Part shown: piece by piece, positions 35,701-42,698 of the stretch
Layout: each line of letters opens with the position of its first letter
Position numbering within the stretch: position 1 is the first letter of the stretch
Assembly: GCA_910579205.1 (NCBI GenBank)
Contig: CAJTTD010000007.1
Location: 61,033-125,032 of the forward strand
Origin: an uncultured Christensenella sp.
GTDB taxonomy: Bacteria; Bacillota; Clostridia; Christensenellales; Pumilibacteraceae
DNA length: 64,000 nucleotides
Direction: 5' to 3'
Program-made: the position numbers and the translations under genes
Notes under the pieces: model-generated
The model's input: only the letters and a program-made list of their open reading frames with translations
Database searches by the model: none
What the model was told of the DNA's origin: nothing

Positions 35701-36646
35701 CCTCGAACGTAAAGCCCTTGCACACGGGCGCGGTGAGCGGCGCGGTCGCTTTTTTGCCATCCTCCACGTTTTGCGTCTCGGGCATGCCCGTTACTTCGTA
35801 TTCGGTATTCTTGTCGAACTTGACGGCGCGGTATACCTTGTTTACCGTTACCGTAAACTCGTCGGTCTTGCCTTCGTACTCGACGGTTATCGTCTGCACG
35901 CCGCTCTTAGTCTTGTCGTAGCCTTTTACCGTGCAGTCGCAAGCATCCACCGTCTTTTCCGATCGATCGGAATACAATGCTTTAACGACCATGCCCGATA
36001 GGTCAAGCTCCTCGCCCACGTTGTATACCGTCTTGGTCGGTTTGCTCTCTATGACTATCCCGACGAGTTCCGCTTGTGGGATAACGGTTTGGTCTTTTTC
36101 CCACTGCGCGTACAGCTCGATATTTTCAGAAACGGTATTATCGGCAAACGACCAATCGTCGTTGCCGTTCGCGTCATGCGTCCATTTGACGAAAGTATGA
36201 CCGTCGCGCGTCGGGTCTATAGGCGCGGATATTTTGTCTCCGCTCGCTATCCCTCCGACCGTCTTGTAAACGCCGCCGTCGGGCGCGCCGTCGTAATTGT
36301 ACAGAAATTTTACTGTATACTCATTCTTTTTCCAGACCGCGTAAAACGTAGTGTCTTTTTCGACGGCATACTCGGTAGGCACGACCTTTGCCCCGCCGTT
36401 CGCGTCCAAGCTCCACCCGTCGAAAACGCTCCCCGTCTTTGTCGGCTCGACGGAAGTTCCCAAGTTGTCGCCGTGTTTTACCGTATACGACAAAACATAT
36501 TCGCCGCCGTCGAAAGCTCCTCCGTTCGCGTCCAATGTTAACGTATATACTTGCGCTTGCTTTTTTGCGCATGCCAACATCCCCAACGAACAAATCGCCG
36601 CAAACACTACGGCGAAGAGCGTTAATACGATCCGCTTTTTCTTCAT
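29714..36646 (-). CDS. Giant repeat lipoprotein with InlB B-repeats and Ig-like domains
   Basis: 2310 residues. The N-terminus is a lipoprotein signal (KKKRIVLTLFAVVFAAICS, lipobox-like GMLAC with Cys26). The body holds at least 17 InlB B-repeat (Listeria-Bacteroides, Flg_new) modules, each ending in a GYTFDGWY-like turn and containing TVTFDANGG or LYAKW strands, mixed with Ig-like modules (EELDLSGMVVKALY, DTALDLSGMVVIAYY) and two or more carbohydrate-binding-like beta segments (GTYLFGTMTNWGNG, VFYLMGNFSGGFKATD). There is no LPXTG motif, so anchoring would be through the lipid. It is probably surface-exposed and adhesive. It is monocistronic, with an AGGGGA site. Confidence 0.88.
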   Translation of the reverse strand: MKKKRIVLTLFAVVFAAICSLGMLACAKKQAQVYTLTLDANGGAFDGGEYVLSYTVKHGDNLGTSVEPTKTGSVFDGWSLDANGGAKVVPTEYAVEKDTTFYAVWKKNEYTVKFLYNYDGAPDGGVYKTVGGIASGDKISAPIDPTRDGHTFVKWTHDANGNDDWSFADNTVSENIELYAQWEKDQTVIPQAELVGIVIESKPTKTVYNVGEELDLSGMVVKALYSDRSEKTVDACDCTVKGYDKTKSGVQTITVEYEGKTDEFTVTVNKVYRAVKFDKNTEYEVTGMPETQNVEDGKKATAPLTAPVCKGFTFEGWYCGDVAWNFDDAVTQEVTLSAKWAAKSYTVKYMVTGGDDPATQVYTAEDGVFGEFDLATPQKEHHAFDGWYESSAHEGEKKTRLSYADIPATKQEIILYGTFIAETYDITFEFGGGADSYTATWADDFTAPASYTYGQRITLPTAADIVITPAQGSSAVYNFAGWKIGDKTVGDISATDYGDKTFVANITSNPIFEVKYHHNYDGGPIVTRNVENGKTAIELKPTRTGYTFDKWYKDEKCTDVYDFATEIVSGNVDLYAHWTINTYKVTFYPIGGTLSGDAETSVEYNGTVTRPADPARDGYTFTGWVTDIESGTAYDFSAPVVADVKLYATWEINEYTVTFDANGGVFAGDTTVQAVHGSAIAAPQAPHKTGYTFVGWYTDNDSFAKKWDFAESKVTSAITLYAKFDIITYNITYVVGDGANGNNPATYKVSDDDFALLAPTAPFGYRFIGWYSAAENGDEVVALDTDIITRADADGNIKIYAVYSDVYTVTFDADGGELAQTTLPQNVKRGEKIQKPDDPTRSGYAFVGWKAQGGQVMWDFDANAMPANDLTIVAVWHENPKDGTYLFGTMTNWGNGVGDYKATLDAQGIKREYKLTGVPLEAGDEFILVAYDEDGNATDYIKAPANFTVYGADGVMTLVQSDVDGEGRGNYCVKTYDEAYVGMTWTIVLGVNEYGQNIVSLELERESVLRDPATGKESDDVQVVTPEDDVFYLMGNFSGGFKATDAWALGGNPRVKEINGAYYFTNVYLKKFDAFKLFSRSGDAENWYGGRFVEVGEKISLDKTIQSNVDLGKDFENGLYNIVVEYGEHKSVTIYKVGRLGATLAIDTIYAGDTIAKSDMSVTYHGEPISDYTLIASAATVGENTVTVIYQGNVAEIKYTATALTETAIEISKDPVKLVYSVGDELSLDGIRVTVSYNKLGYTQTVGADKLTASVERFTAAGEVEITVTLDGTNLSDKFTVTVGNKLTSVKVDTPPTKTVYYADDTALDLSGMVVIAYYNENIDGATVVTETVTDYTTNADAITFTAGEKTLIVAYGGKTANVVITVNALEITSVELDTANAKTEYKLGEAFVTNGITASATYNSGKTKPLALSEFTFAAGSYIDADNKFVGAKNGINVIATHTSGKTAAFTVNVAPLTVTFDANGGVLAGDGSVAVIMYADTVTEPTAPVRENYDFAEWQYNGEAWNFATDGVTADITLTAKWMPKTYSVAFEFGGGEYTAAWKDGYAAPVSYVYGTGLALPDADSVVVSTDGYNFLGWYLKGDTSAHVIEISANDSGDKTFVAHIEQADTVEFVFDYNYDGKTEKINVVQGTSAAAIAEPKREGYTFDGWYTAADHADGELYDFAQKVDVKTIVYAKWVINNYDVTFVYGYDDITSVKTVEYGAKVPVPTQPHRTGYTFGGWFDGAAEWAFDSDKMPSRDVTLTAKWTVNEYVVTFVNGDSTDTKTVAYGEKIAKPVDPVKDGYTFDGWFNGDVAWNFDTDVMPAGALTLTAEFTPVTYYIKYVNGTAETVAYTIDDMPIPLADAQPDDESKAFIGWYTAQVGGDKIEGEITHADFGGHLDNTITLYALFETKTYTVTFDTDGGSAVASATVEHGAAVARPTDPTRENYEFVQWDKDGVEYDFDAAVAQDITLVAQWRMTAHADGVYADGVFVKALVPDGDSATKLKVENVNLPADSCITFWKDNKQITEYVYVRGGVENGEMTGDSYSDIKVVVGGWFNIYYNPSNNSWENGLWVVYNGAYVAPELKEGDGLYDGSNELLATFAVNADGANELICEELTLAETTVITFVYNGAAQTVSIKSGCTLGEATDGNIELHSGVYAFYYNYVSNEVWIDGTPDAPVDPNKLLTYEAVGANGESAGWLVGSFGASGVTSFDFGKGYRMTKRLDNNEEQWYIERVFLSAGDEVKVRAGSRGYYENGKEVANTFDRGCSYIRGGTGKANVTTTSGTWDSAGNGNIKVNKDGYYTFYFKQMSDGTGPNIWLEYSAT

Positions 36647-36704
36647 TACATTTCCCCTATTGCTGCCTATCGGTTTCTAAGCGACTATTCCTTAATATAT
36701 ATAT

Positions 36705-36733
36705 ACGATACCACATATATGGATGAATGTCAA
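36705..36733 (-). promoter_or_regulatory. Possible promoter of the giant lipoprotein gene
   Basis: Minus strand: TTGACA (36733-36728), 17-bp spacer, TATCGT (36710-36705). The -10 is imperfect, but an AT-rich TATATATAT tract follows immediately. Confidence 0.45.
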
Positions 36734-36842
36734 TATCTTTTGGAAATTACCGAAAAATCTTCTAACGCGCAATGCCCGCCGAGCTACTGATATAGCGCGC
36801 CGACAAAGCGATAGGAGCGCGAAAAAAATGCCCGACCGAACA

Positions 36843-36871
36843 TTGACATATCGGTATAAATATTGTAAAAT
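36843..36871 (+). promoter_or_regulatory. Promoter of the PHP phosphatase gene
   Basis: TTGACA at 36843-36848, 17-bp spacer, TAAAAT at 36866-36871; the ATG at 36900 follows behind GGAGGAA. Confidence 0.75.
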
Positions 36872-36899
36872 ATCGACGGACAAAAACGGAGGAACGCGC

Positions 36900-37640
36900 A
36901 TGAAACTAATTGATAAAAGCGTGCGATTAGACGGCATCGACTGCCATGTACACAGCAATTTTTCGCCCGACTCCGCGAGCGAACCGCAAGATATAGTGGC
37001 GGCGGCGCGAGAAAAAGGGCTGCGCGGCTTTATAATAACCGACCACTTGGACGTAGGTCATTGGGACGGATATATCATAGACTTCGACAAATACTTTGCC
37101 GTTTGGGAAAGATTGCGCAAAGAAAATCCCGACTTAAAGATCATCATCGGGTTGGAAATAGGCTACGAACGCAAGCACTATAAGGAAACGCGGAGCATAG
37201 TCTCCGATCTTCCGCTCGAATACGCAGTCAACAGCGTTCACTATTGGGAACACCCAGTCCCCGCTCCGCATAACGAGCTTGCGTTTTTGTCGTATCTCGA
37301 GGCTATAGAACGGTCGCTCGACGTAGATTACGAATTTTCGACCGTAGGACATATCGGCTTTTTGGAAAGATATATAAACGCGCCTATGCCGTACGATGAA
37401 TATAAACATATAATGGATAGGATAATAAAAGCGGCGGTATCGCGCGGCGTAATGATAGAAGAAAACACCAACGCGTTCGGCGAAATGCGCCAGCCGCGCG
37501 CCGACTTTTTGCGAGCGTATAAAGCCGCGGGCGGGACACGCCCCGTCCTGTCATCCGATGCGCATGCAAGCTCGGACGTCGGGCGCAATTTCGATAAAGC
37601 GACTTCGTTTTTGAACGGCATATTCGGCGAACGGGAATGA
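36900..37640 (+). CDS. PHP-domain phosphatase, histidinol-phosphatase type
   Basis: 246 residues from the ATG at 36900; a longer ORF to 36723 would run through the promoter, so it is rejected. The trinuclear metal site is visible as DCHVHSNFSPDSA, ITDHLDVG, GLEIGYE, VNSVHYWE, VGHIGFLERY and SSDAHASSDVG. This is the HisK/HisJ arrangement of monofunctional histidinol-phosphate phosphatases in Firmicutes. No histidine genes surround it, so another phosphoester substrate is possible. GGAGGAA precedes the start. Confidence 0.85.
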   Translation: MKLIDKSVRLDGIDCHVHSNFSPDSASEPQDIVAAAREKGLRGFIITDHLDVGHWDGYIIDFDKYFAVWERLRKENPDLKIIIGLEIGYERKHYKETRSIVSDLPLEYAVNSVHYWEHPVPAPHNELAFLSYLEAIERSLDVDYEFSTVGHIGFLERYINAPMPYDEYKHIMDRIIKAAVSRGVMIEENTNAFGEMRQPRADFLRAYKAAGGTRPVLSSDAHASSDVGRNFDKATSFLNGIFGERE

Positions 37641-37663
37641 CCCGCTCCCCACGCGCCGTTTGA

Positions 37664-38344
37664 TCATGAATTTATCTTAATAGGCATAGGCGCATAGCGC
37701 AGCGACGGTACGGCAAGATCGCAAACGCCGTCAAACTTTATCGGCGATCCGTTGTTGCCGTAAACGCCGACTGCGGTCATGCCCGCCGCTCTTGCCGCTT
37801 TTACTGCGTCGCAAACATCGTCGAAAACAAGGCACTCGCTCGGCTTTACGCCGACAATGTTTGCGGCGTAAATATAGATATCGGGTGAATTTTTATTCAG
37901 TCCCAACTCGTCCGATGTGAATATGTATTTAAACAGTTCGCGCACGCCGTTGTTTTTTAAACACAGTTCGGCAAGCTCCCGTCTCAAACTCGTAACCGCG
38001 CACACCGTTACGCCGCGCCGCGCGCATTCGCAAACGTATTCTTTTGCGCCGTCCAGCATTGTTACGTAGTGCGCGTAAGCCTCCTTGGCAAGCTCCGCCC
38101 ACTCTTCCATCAACTGTTCGGGCGTGTCGGTCAAGCCGAACAGCGCAATACTGTACTCCGCCGCCGCGCGGTTGCTCATAGCCGCAATGCGAACGGCGTA
38201 TTCTTCTGTCGCCGTCATGCCGCGCTTTTTCAGATACGTCTCGTCAATGCTCCGCCACAGCCACGCCGAGTCGAATAGCGTATTGTCGAGATCGAATAAT
38301 ACCGCTTTTATTCCACGCAGATCTTCTTGAGCCATGACGCGCAT
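37664..38344 (-). CDS. HAD-superfamily phosphatase (beta-phosphoglucomutase/phosphoglycolate type)
   Basis: 226 residues. The HAD motifs are AVLFDLDNTLFDSAW (nucleophile Asp), CAVTSLRRE (motif II), the lysine in LGLNKNSPDIY and VFDDVCDAVKAARAAGM (motif IV). A helical cap lies between motifs I and II, as in subfamily I. The substrate is not determined. The ATG at 38344 overlaps the stop of the TrxB-like gene (TGATG), so the pair is co-translated; a later ATG at 38335 is an alternative start. Confidence 0.85.
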   Translation of the reverse strand: MRVMAQEDLRGIKAVLFDLDNTLFDSAWLWRSIDETYLKKRGMTATEEYAVRIAAMSNRAAAEYSIALFGLTDTPEQLMEEWAELAKEAYAHYVTMLDGAKEYVCECARRGVTVCAVTSLRRELAELCLKNNGVRELFKYIFTSDELGLNKNSPDIYIYAANIVGVKPSECLVFDDVCDAVKAARAAGMTAVGVYGNNGSPIKFDGVCDLAVPSLRYAPMPIKINS

Positions 38345-39210
38345 CACGTCTCTGTCTTTTTAAGATCGGACAGCAAACTCATGCCCACCGTTACGCCGTC
38401 CGACACCGCTTTGCCCACTTGCTTTATGCCGACCGTGCAATCGCCTACGGCGTAAAGCCCGTTTATATTTGTCATGCCGCGCGCGTCCGTTTTGATCGCG
38501 CCGTTTTTTTCGGTGATAACGCCCATGCTTTTGCACAGCGAGCTGCCGCTCATTACTCCCACCGCTATAAACAGTCCGTCGAGCGGTATTCTCGTGCCGT
38601 CTTCAAGCTCCGCGCCGCCCAGCCGCTCGTCGCCGTAAATGCGGGCGATCTTGCGCGTTTCGAGTTTGTCGGGAACAAATACCGCGGGAACGCCTTGCGT
38701 AAACAGCGTAGCTTCCGCAGCCACACGCGCCACCGCTTCGTATTCGTGCTTGGCAAATTCGCCCGCGCCCAGCACGCCCACTCGCTTTTTTCTGTAAAAA
38801 AACGCGTCGCATACCGCGCAATAGCTCACGCCTTTGCCCTCGAACTTATCTATTCCATCTATATTCGCCCTTAGCCGCGACGCGCCCGTGGCAATGACCA
38901 ATCGCCGCGACGTATACACGCCGCCGACAGTAGTTACTGTAAAACCGCTGCCGTCGTACTCGGCAAACGTCGCTTGATCCGCTATGATGTTTACGCCCAC
39001 GCTTTCGGCTTGTTGCAACCCGCGTTCGTACAGCTCCGCGCCGTCCAACGCGCCCGAACCGTAATAGTTTTCTATTTTTTCGGCTTTATGGAGCGCGGAC
39101 GCGCCGTTGTGAACGATGGCTACGGACAGACCGCCGCGCGCGGCGTACAGAGCAGCCGACACGCCGCCCGGACCACCGCCTATGATAATGACGTCGAAAT
39201 TGTTTTCCAT
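38344..39210 (-). CDS. Thioredoxin reductase-like FAD/NAD(P)-dependent oxidoreductase
   Basis: 288 residues, second TrxB-family flavoprotein of the window. It has VIIIGGGPGGVSAALYAA, the redox pair in SYCAVCDAFFYRK, VGVLGAGEFAKHEYEAV and the GLYAVGDCT FAD motif. The HRRxxxR NADPH signature of true TrxB is not seen and the NADPH domain looks different, so it may use another donor (ferredoxin-type reductases of this family are known) or another acceptor. It is coupled to a HAD phosphatase. A consensus promoter puts the transcription start at the ATG, with no ribosome binding site, so it is predicted leaderless. Confidence 0.82.
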   Translation of the reverse strand: MENNFDVIIIGGGPGGVSAALYAARGGLSVAIVHNGASALHKAEKIENYYGSGALDGAELYERGLQQAESVGVNIIADQATFAEYDGSGFTVTTVGGVYTSRRLVIATGASRLRANIDGIDKFEGKGVSYCAVCDAFFYRKKRVGVLGAGEFAKHEYEAVARVAAEATLFTQGVPAVFVPDKLETRKIARIYGDERLGGAELEDGTRIPLDGLFIAVGVMSGSSLCKSMGVITEKNGAIKTDARGMTNINGLYAVGDCTVGIKQVGKAVSDGVTVGMSLLSDLKKTET

Positions 39211-39216
39211 GTCTTA

Positions 39217-39245
39217 AGTATACCCGAATATCGCGCGCGTGTCAA
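39217..39245 (-). promoter_or_regulatory. Promoter of the TrxB-like/HAD operon (predicted leaderless)
   Basis: Minus strand: TTGACA (39245-39240), 17-bp spacer, TATACT (39222-39217). Seven nucleotides on is the A of the ATG at 39210. Confidence 0.75.
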
Positions 39246-39279
39246 GCGGGCGGCAAAATACGCGCTACCGAAAATTCCG

Positions 39280-39386
39280 CAAATGCAAAACGGTCGGATG
39301 AACCGACCGTTCCGCTATATGATAAGGGGGAAAATGATGAGCGATTTCAGTGCAAACGCTTAGCACAGCAGCATCACGTTTGATGT
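39280..39386 (-). ncRNA. Candidate C-rich small RNA
   Basis: A free-standing transcription unit without an ORF on its strand: consensus promoter TTGACA-N17-TATAAT at 39393-39421, then about 100 nt, then an intrinsic terminator (AACGGTCGG / CCGACCGTT, 39289-39311, followed by TTTTGCATTT). The 5' part can form a small CATCA/TGATG hairpin and an AGCG/CGCT hairpin. Between the hairpins and the terminator is an apparently unpaired CATTTTCCCCCTTATC, complementary to Shine-Dalgarno sequences, the usual targeting motif of Firmicutes C-rich regulatory RNAs. The downstream TrxB-like gene has its own promoter. An attenuated leader is the alternative. Confidence 0.6.
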
Positions 39387-39392
39387 AATGTC

Positions 39393-39421
39393 ATTATAGT
39401 ATATAATATATTGTATGTCAA
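39393..39421 (-). promoter_or_regulatory. Consensus promoter of the candidate small RNA
   Basis: Minus strand: TTGACA (39421-39416), 17-bp AT-rich spacer, TATAAT (39398-39393). A perfect match, with transcription expected near 39386. Confidence 0.75.
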
Positions 39422-39477
39422 ATGTTTTAATGCCGTTTCAAAAATTTTTTTGAAAATTTTTCGCGGCATACAACTTG

Positions 39478-40785
39478 TTACCGCTTTTTCGCTTTGTACT
39501 CTTTGGGTACGGTGTCGTATATTTCTTTTGCCACCGAAGTCATGCCGAACGCCGACTTAACGTACGCCGCGCCGTTGCGCTTATCGTTCAACAGCTTACC
39601 GCTGTCCATGTAAAGCACACCTACCATACATCTGGCAACGCCTTCCCACCGCGCTCTGCACTTGACGGCACGCAAAAAAAGTTCCGCCGCCGCGGGCGCA
39701 TTGCGCTTCATCACTTCTATAAGACCTTTTATCGCAAGCCCGAAGTCGCCTAGCGCGTTTATGTCCGTGAGCTTGCGAAACAGTCCGCCTCCGCCCACGT
39801 TATTCACGCATTCGCCCGCCATGGCAAAAACTCTGTCTTGAGCTATCGGCAAACCGCGACAAGCCAAACGCGTATATATCTCCACCGCTTTATCGGTGTT
39901 TTTTTCCACGCCTATACCGCGCTCGTAGCACACAGCAAGATCGTATTCCGCATATTTGTCGCCGCCTTTCGCGCGCTTTTCAAATACTTCGAACCCTTGC
40001 TTTTCCGCGCCGTTTTCCGCCGAAAGTATGCCCAAGCGCAACTCCGCGTCCGCATCCCCCGCGCTTACCGCGCGGTCGTAAAACTCACGCGCTTTTTTAA
40101 CGTCTTTTTTTACATAATTGCCCGTTTCGTAGTAGAATCCCATATTGAACAATGCGGGCGGGTGTCCGCCTTTTGCGGCTTTGGTCATATAGTCCACCGC
40201 TTCGCGCATGCTCTGCGGCGCGTAACACGCGACAGCCACCGCATAGTCATACATGCCTTGCGGCGTGCGCGCTTGCTTTTTTAATTTTTTCAAGTGCGCG
40301 CGCGCGGCGCTCGGAGACATGCCGTCAAGCTTTTCCGAATCCGCGCCGTCGGCAAATACCGAGCCGTGCTTTGCGGCAAACGTTCCGAGCGCGGCAAACG
40401 TGAAAGCATAGCCGTTGAATACGAGTTCTTGCACGCGCGTATCGCGCCGTATCTCAAAAGACAACGCGACTGCCAAGATAGCGCCCACAGGCGGGATAAA
40501 CGTTAAAACGCCCGTAGTTATGCATAGCCCCTTATTAGAACGCATGCCGAGCAATATATAATACAAACACGCCGTAACGAGAGCCGCGCCCTCAACATAA
40601 AGTGCCGCATACACAGCGTACACTTTATACGCGTTGCCCAGCGAATACATTACAAGCTGCGCGACATAAGTAATAAGCGCATAACTGCTAAGCATAACGG
40701 CTACAAAACCGAACGCAAAACGATAAGTGGTTTTTTTGCACAAAACGACAAGCGCCGCCGAATGGATCAGCACGCAAAACGCCAA
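39478..40785 (-). CDS. Membrane protein with Sel1-like repeats
   Basis: 435 residues from TTG at 40785. Four membrane helices (residues 1-105) precede a soluble region of Sel1-like/TPR repeats, for example AAKGGHPPALFNMGFYYETG and DKYAEYDLAVCYERGIGV with KNTDKAVEIY. Sel1 repeats are protein-interaction scaffolds. The first helix appears truncated at this start: the frame continues upstream to an ATA at 40824, preceded at 7 nt by AAAGGGG, so the true start may be non-canonical. It overlaps nothing and follows the 82-residue membrane gene closely; the two are co-transcribed. Confidence 0.75.
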   Translation of the reverse strand: MAFCVLIHSAALVVLCKKTTYRFAFGFVAVMLSSYALITYVAQLVMYSLGNAYKVYAVYAALYVEGAALVTACLYYILLGMRSNKGLCITTGVLTFIPPVGAILAVALSFEIRRDTRVQELVFNGYAFTFAALGTFAAKHGSVFADGADSEKLDGMSPSAARAHLKKLKKQARTPQGMYDYAVAVACYAPQSMREAVDYMTKAAKGGHPPALFNMGFYYETGNYVKKDVKKAREFYDRAVSAGDADAELRLGILSAENGAEKQGFEVFEKRAKGGDKYAEYDLAVCYERGIGVEKNTDKAVEIYTRLACRGLPIAQDRVFAMAGECVNNVGGGGLFRKLTDINALGDFGLAIKGLIEVMKRNAPAAAELFLRAVKCRARWEGVARCMVGVLYMDSGKLLNDKRNGAAYVKSAFGMTSVAKEIYDTVPKEYKAKKR

Positions 40786-40828
40786 ACCGAGATTTATCCA
40801 GAATACTATATCCGAGATGTTTATCGTC

Positions 40829-41077
40829 TTACCCCTTTGTGCTTCTGAAATACGTAAAAGATATGAGTGCGACCACCGCGCACAGCGCGATCGGTATAAA
40901 CAAAACGTCCAACTTATAAACTGCGTAACAAACCGCGCAGACCACCGCGCATAACGCGGAAAGCGCGGCTATGACCGCGCACGCTATGCGTATGACCTTT
41001 GCAACGGTGTTCGCGCCGTCCTTATCGTCGTTGCGGTTTTCAATCGGCGCTTTGCCGTCGCCCTTAGTCTCGTCCAT
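40829..41077 (-). CDS. Small two-helix membrane protein
   Basis: 82 residues. A hydrophilic N-terminus (MDETKGDGKAPIENRNDDKD) is followed by two hydrophobic helices (VIRIACAVIAALSALCAVV and VLFIPIALCAVVALISF). It resembles many unassigned small membrane proteins of Clostridia. Its ATG lies exactly seven bases after a consensus -10 element and there is no ribosome binding site, so the mRNA should be leaderless. It is followed by the Sel1 gene. Confidence 0.6.
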   Translation of the reverse strand: MDETKGDGKAPIENRNDDKDGANTVAKVIRIACAVIAALSALCAVVCAVCYAVYKLDVLFIPIALCAVVALISFTYFRSTKG

Positions 41078-41083
41078 AACAAA

Positions 41084-41112
41084 ATTATATCAGCACCGTG
41101 CGCGTTTGTCAA
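41084..41112 (-). promoter_or_regulatory. Promoter of the small membrane/Sel1 operon (predicted leaderless)
   Basis: Minus strand: TTGACA (41112-41107), 17-bp spacer, TATAAT (41089-41084), with the ATG seven bases downstream at 41077. It lies just past the glpK stop. Confidence 0.75.
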
Positions 41113-41130
41113 GATGTTTTTTCGTACGCT

Positions 41131-42618
41131 TTACGCACGTCCGCCGAGCGTTCGCCGCACGGCTTCGTGCCAACCGTCTATTAGCTTTTTGCGCTCGGCA
41201 TCGGTCTTTGCGGGTGCGAACACCGTTCCGCCGCTGTCGGGCAGACTGCTTTTATCGGTTATTATACCTGCCGTCAGCCCCGCGAGATAGCACACACCGA
41301 GCGCGGTAGTTTCGAGTATCTCGGAGCGCGCCACGTCGCAGCCGAGTATGTCCGCTGTAAACTGCATCAAAAAGTTATTAGCCGCCGCGCCGCCGTCCAC
41401 CGCGAGCTTGTCAACATTCAGCCCGCAGTCCTTTTCCATGGCGCGCAGAACGTCGTAGACCTGGTACGAAATGCTCTCGAGCGCCGCGCGTATTATATGC
41501 TCGCGCGTTGCGCCGCGCGTTATGCCCGTTATCGTGCCGCGCGCGTAAGCGTCCCAATACGGCGCGCCCAATCCCACGAACGCGGGCACAATGTACACGC
41601 CCAGCGTGTCGTCCACCTTGCTCGCATACGTTTCGGTCTCGGCTGCCGTACGTACTACGCGCATGGCGTCTCTCAGCCACTGCACCACCGCGCCGCCCAC
41701 AAAAACACTACCCTCGAGCGCGTACTGCGGTTCGCCGAAGCTCGCCGCGAGCGTAGTTATAAGCCCGTGCTTGCTTTCGACGGCTTTGTCGCCCGTATTC
41801 ATCAGTAGAAAACAGCCCGTTCCGAACGTGTTTTTGCACATGCCTTTTTCAAAGCATCTCTGCCCGAACAACGCCGCCTGTTGGTCGCCCGCAACACCCG
41901 CAATGGGTATCTTCGCGCCGAACGCCGCCTCGTCCGTATATCCGAACATGCTCCCCGACGGCTTCACTTCGGGCAGCATGGCGCGCGGAATGTTGAACAG
42001 CTTCAACAGCTCGTCGTCCCATTCGAGCGTATGAATATTGAACAGCATAGTGCGCGACGCATTGGTGCGGTCGGTCGCGAATATCTTGCCTGCGGAAAAC
42101 TTCCACATGAGATATGTATCCACCGTGCCGAACAAAAGCTCGCCGTTTTCGGCGCGAGCGCGCGCTCCGTCTATGTTGTCAAGTATCCATTCGAGTTTGG
42201 TAGCGGAAAAATACGCGTCTATCGGCAAACCCGTTTTTTGATATATCATTCGGTCGAGCCCCGCCGACTTAAGCTCGTCGCAGCGCGCGGCAGAACGCCG
42301 GCACTGCCAAACGACCGCATTGCATATAGGTCTGCCGCTGTCGCGCTCCCAGACTACCGTCGTTTCGCGCTGATTGGTTATGCCTATCGCAGACACGTCG
42401 TTTCTGTTAAGCCCGCAGCGCGCAAGAGCCTCGGATATAACGCCCGCTTGCGACGAATATATCTCGAGCGGGTCGTGTTCCACCCAGCCCTCGCGCGGGT
42501 ATATCTGTCCAAACTCCGCTTGAGCCGACGCGCGGATACGGCAACGATCGTCAAAAACGATGGCGCGCGAGCTTGTAGTGCCTTGGTCGAGTGCCAATAT
42601 GTATCTGACCTTTTTCAT
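41131..42618 (-). CDS. glpK: Glycerol kinase
   Basis: 495 residues of the FGGY kinase family. The N-terminal ATP/phosphate loop ALDQGTTSSRAIVFD, NQRETTVVWERDSGRP and the C-terminal DGGAAANNFLMQFTADILG match glycerol kinase rather than other FGGY sugars kinases. It phosphorylates glycerol to glycerol-3-phosphate. The family's regulatory histidine seen in enterococcal enzymes lies in a region not conserved here. The ATG at 42618 follows GGGGTGAAC; the GTG at 42624 falls inside that site. No glpF or glpD is adjacent. Confidence 0.93.
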   Translation of the reverse strand: MKKVRYILALDQGTTSSRAIVFDDRCRIRASAQAEFGQIYPREGWVEHDPLEIYSSQAGVISEALARCGLNRNDVSAIGITNQRETTVVWERDSGRPICNAVVWQCRRSAARCDELKSAGLDRMIYQKTGLPIDAYFSATKLEWILDNIDGARARAENGELLFGTVDTYLMWKFSAGKIFATDRTNASRTMLFNIHTLEWDDELLKLFNIPRAMLPEVKPSGSMFGYTDEAAFGAKIPIAGVAGDQQAALFGQRCFEKGMCKNTFGTGCFLLMNTGDKAVESKHGLITTLAASFGEPQYALEGSVFVGGAVVQWLRDAMRVVRTAAETETYASKVDDTLGVYIVPAFVGLGAPYWDAYARGTITGITRGATREHIIRAALESISYQVYDVLRAMEKDCGLNVDKLAVDGGAAANNFLMQFTADILGCDVARSEILETTALGVCYLAGLTAGIITDKSSLPDSGGTVFAPAKTDAERKKLIDGWHEAVRRTLGGRA

Positions 42619-42698
42619 GTTCACCCCTTATCTCCGCGCGCAAGGCAAGCGCGCGTGGTTTTTATCTTGTCGTATTTTGAGTATCTGCTTGTCGTATC

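Noticed and set aside
33152..36001. A 949-residue plus-strand ORF opposite the giant lipoprotein gene
   Set aside because: Same reason: low-complexity antisense translation with no start signals. The lipoprotein on the minus strand explains the region fully.
39334..39363. A nine-codon plus-strand ORF behind AAGGGGG
   Set aside because: The purine-rich site is the complement of the C-rich loop of the candidate small RNA on the minus strand, and no promoter precedes it on the plus strand.
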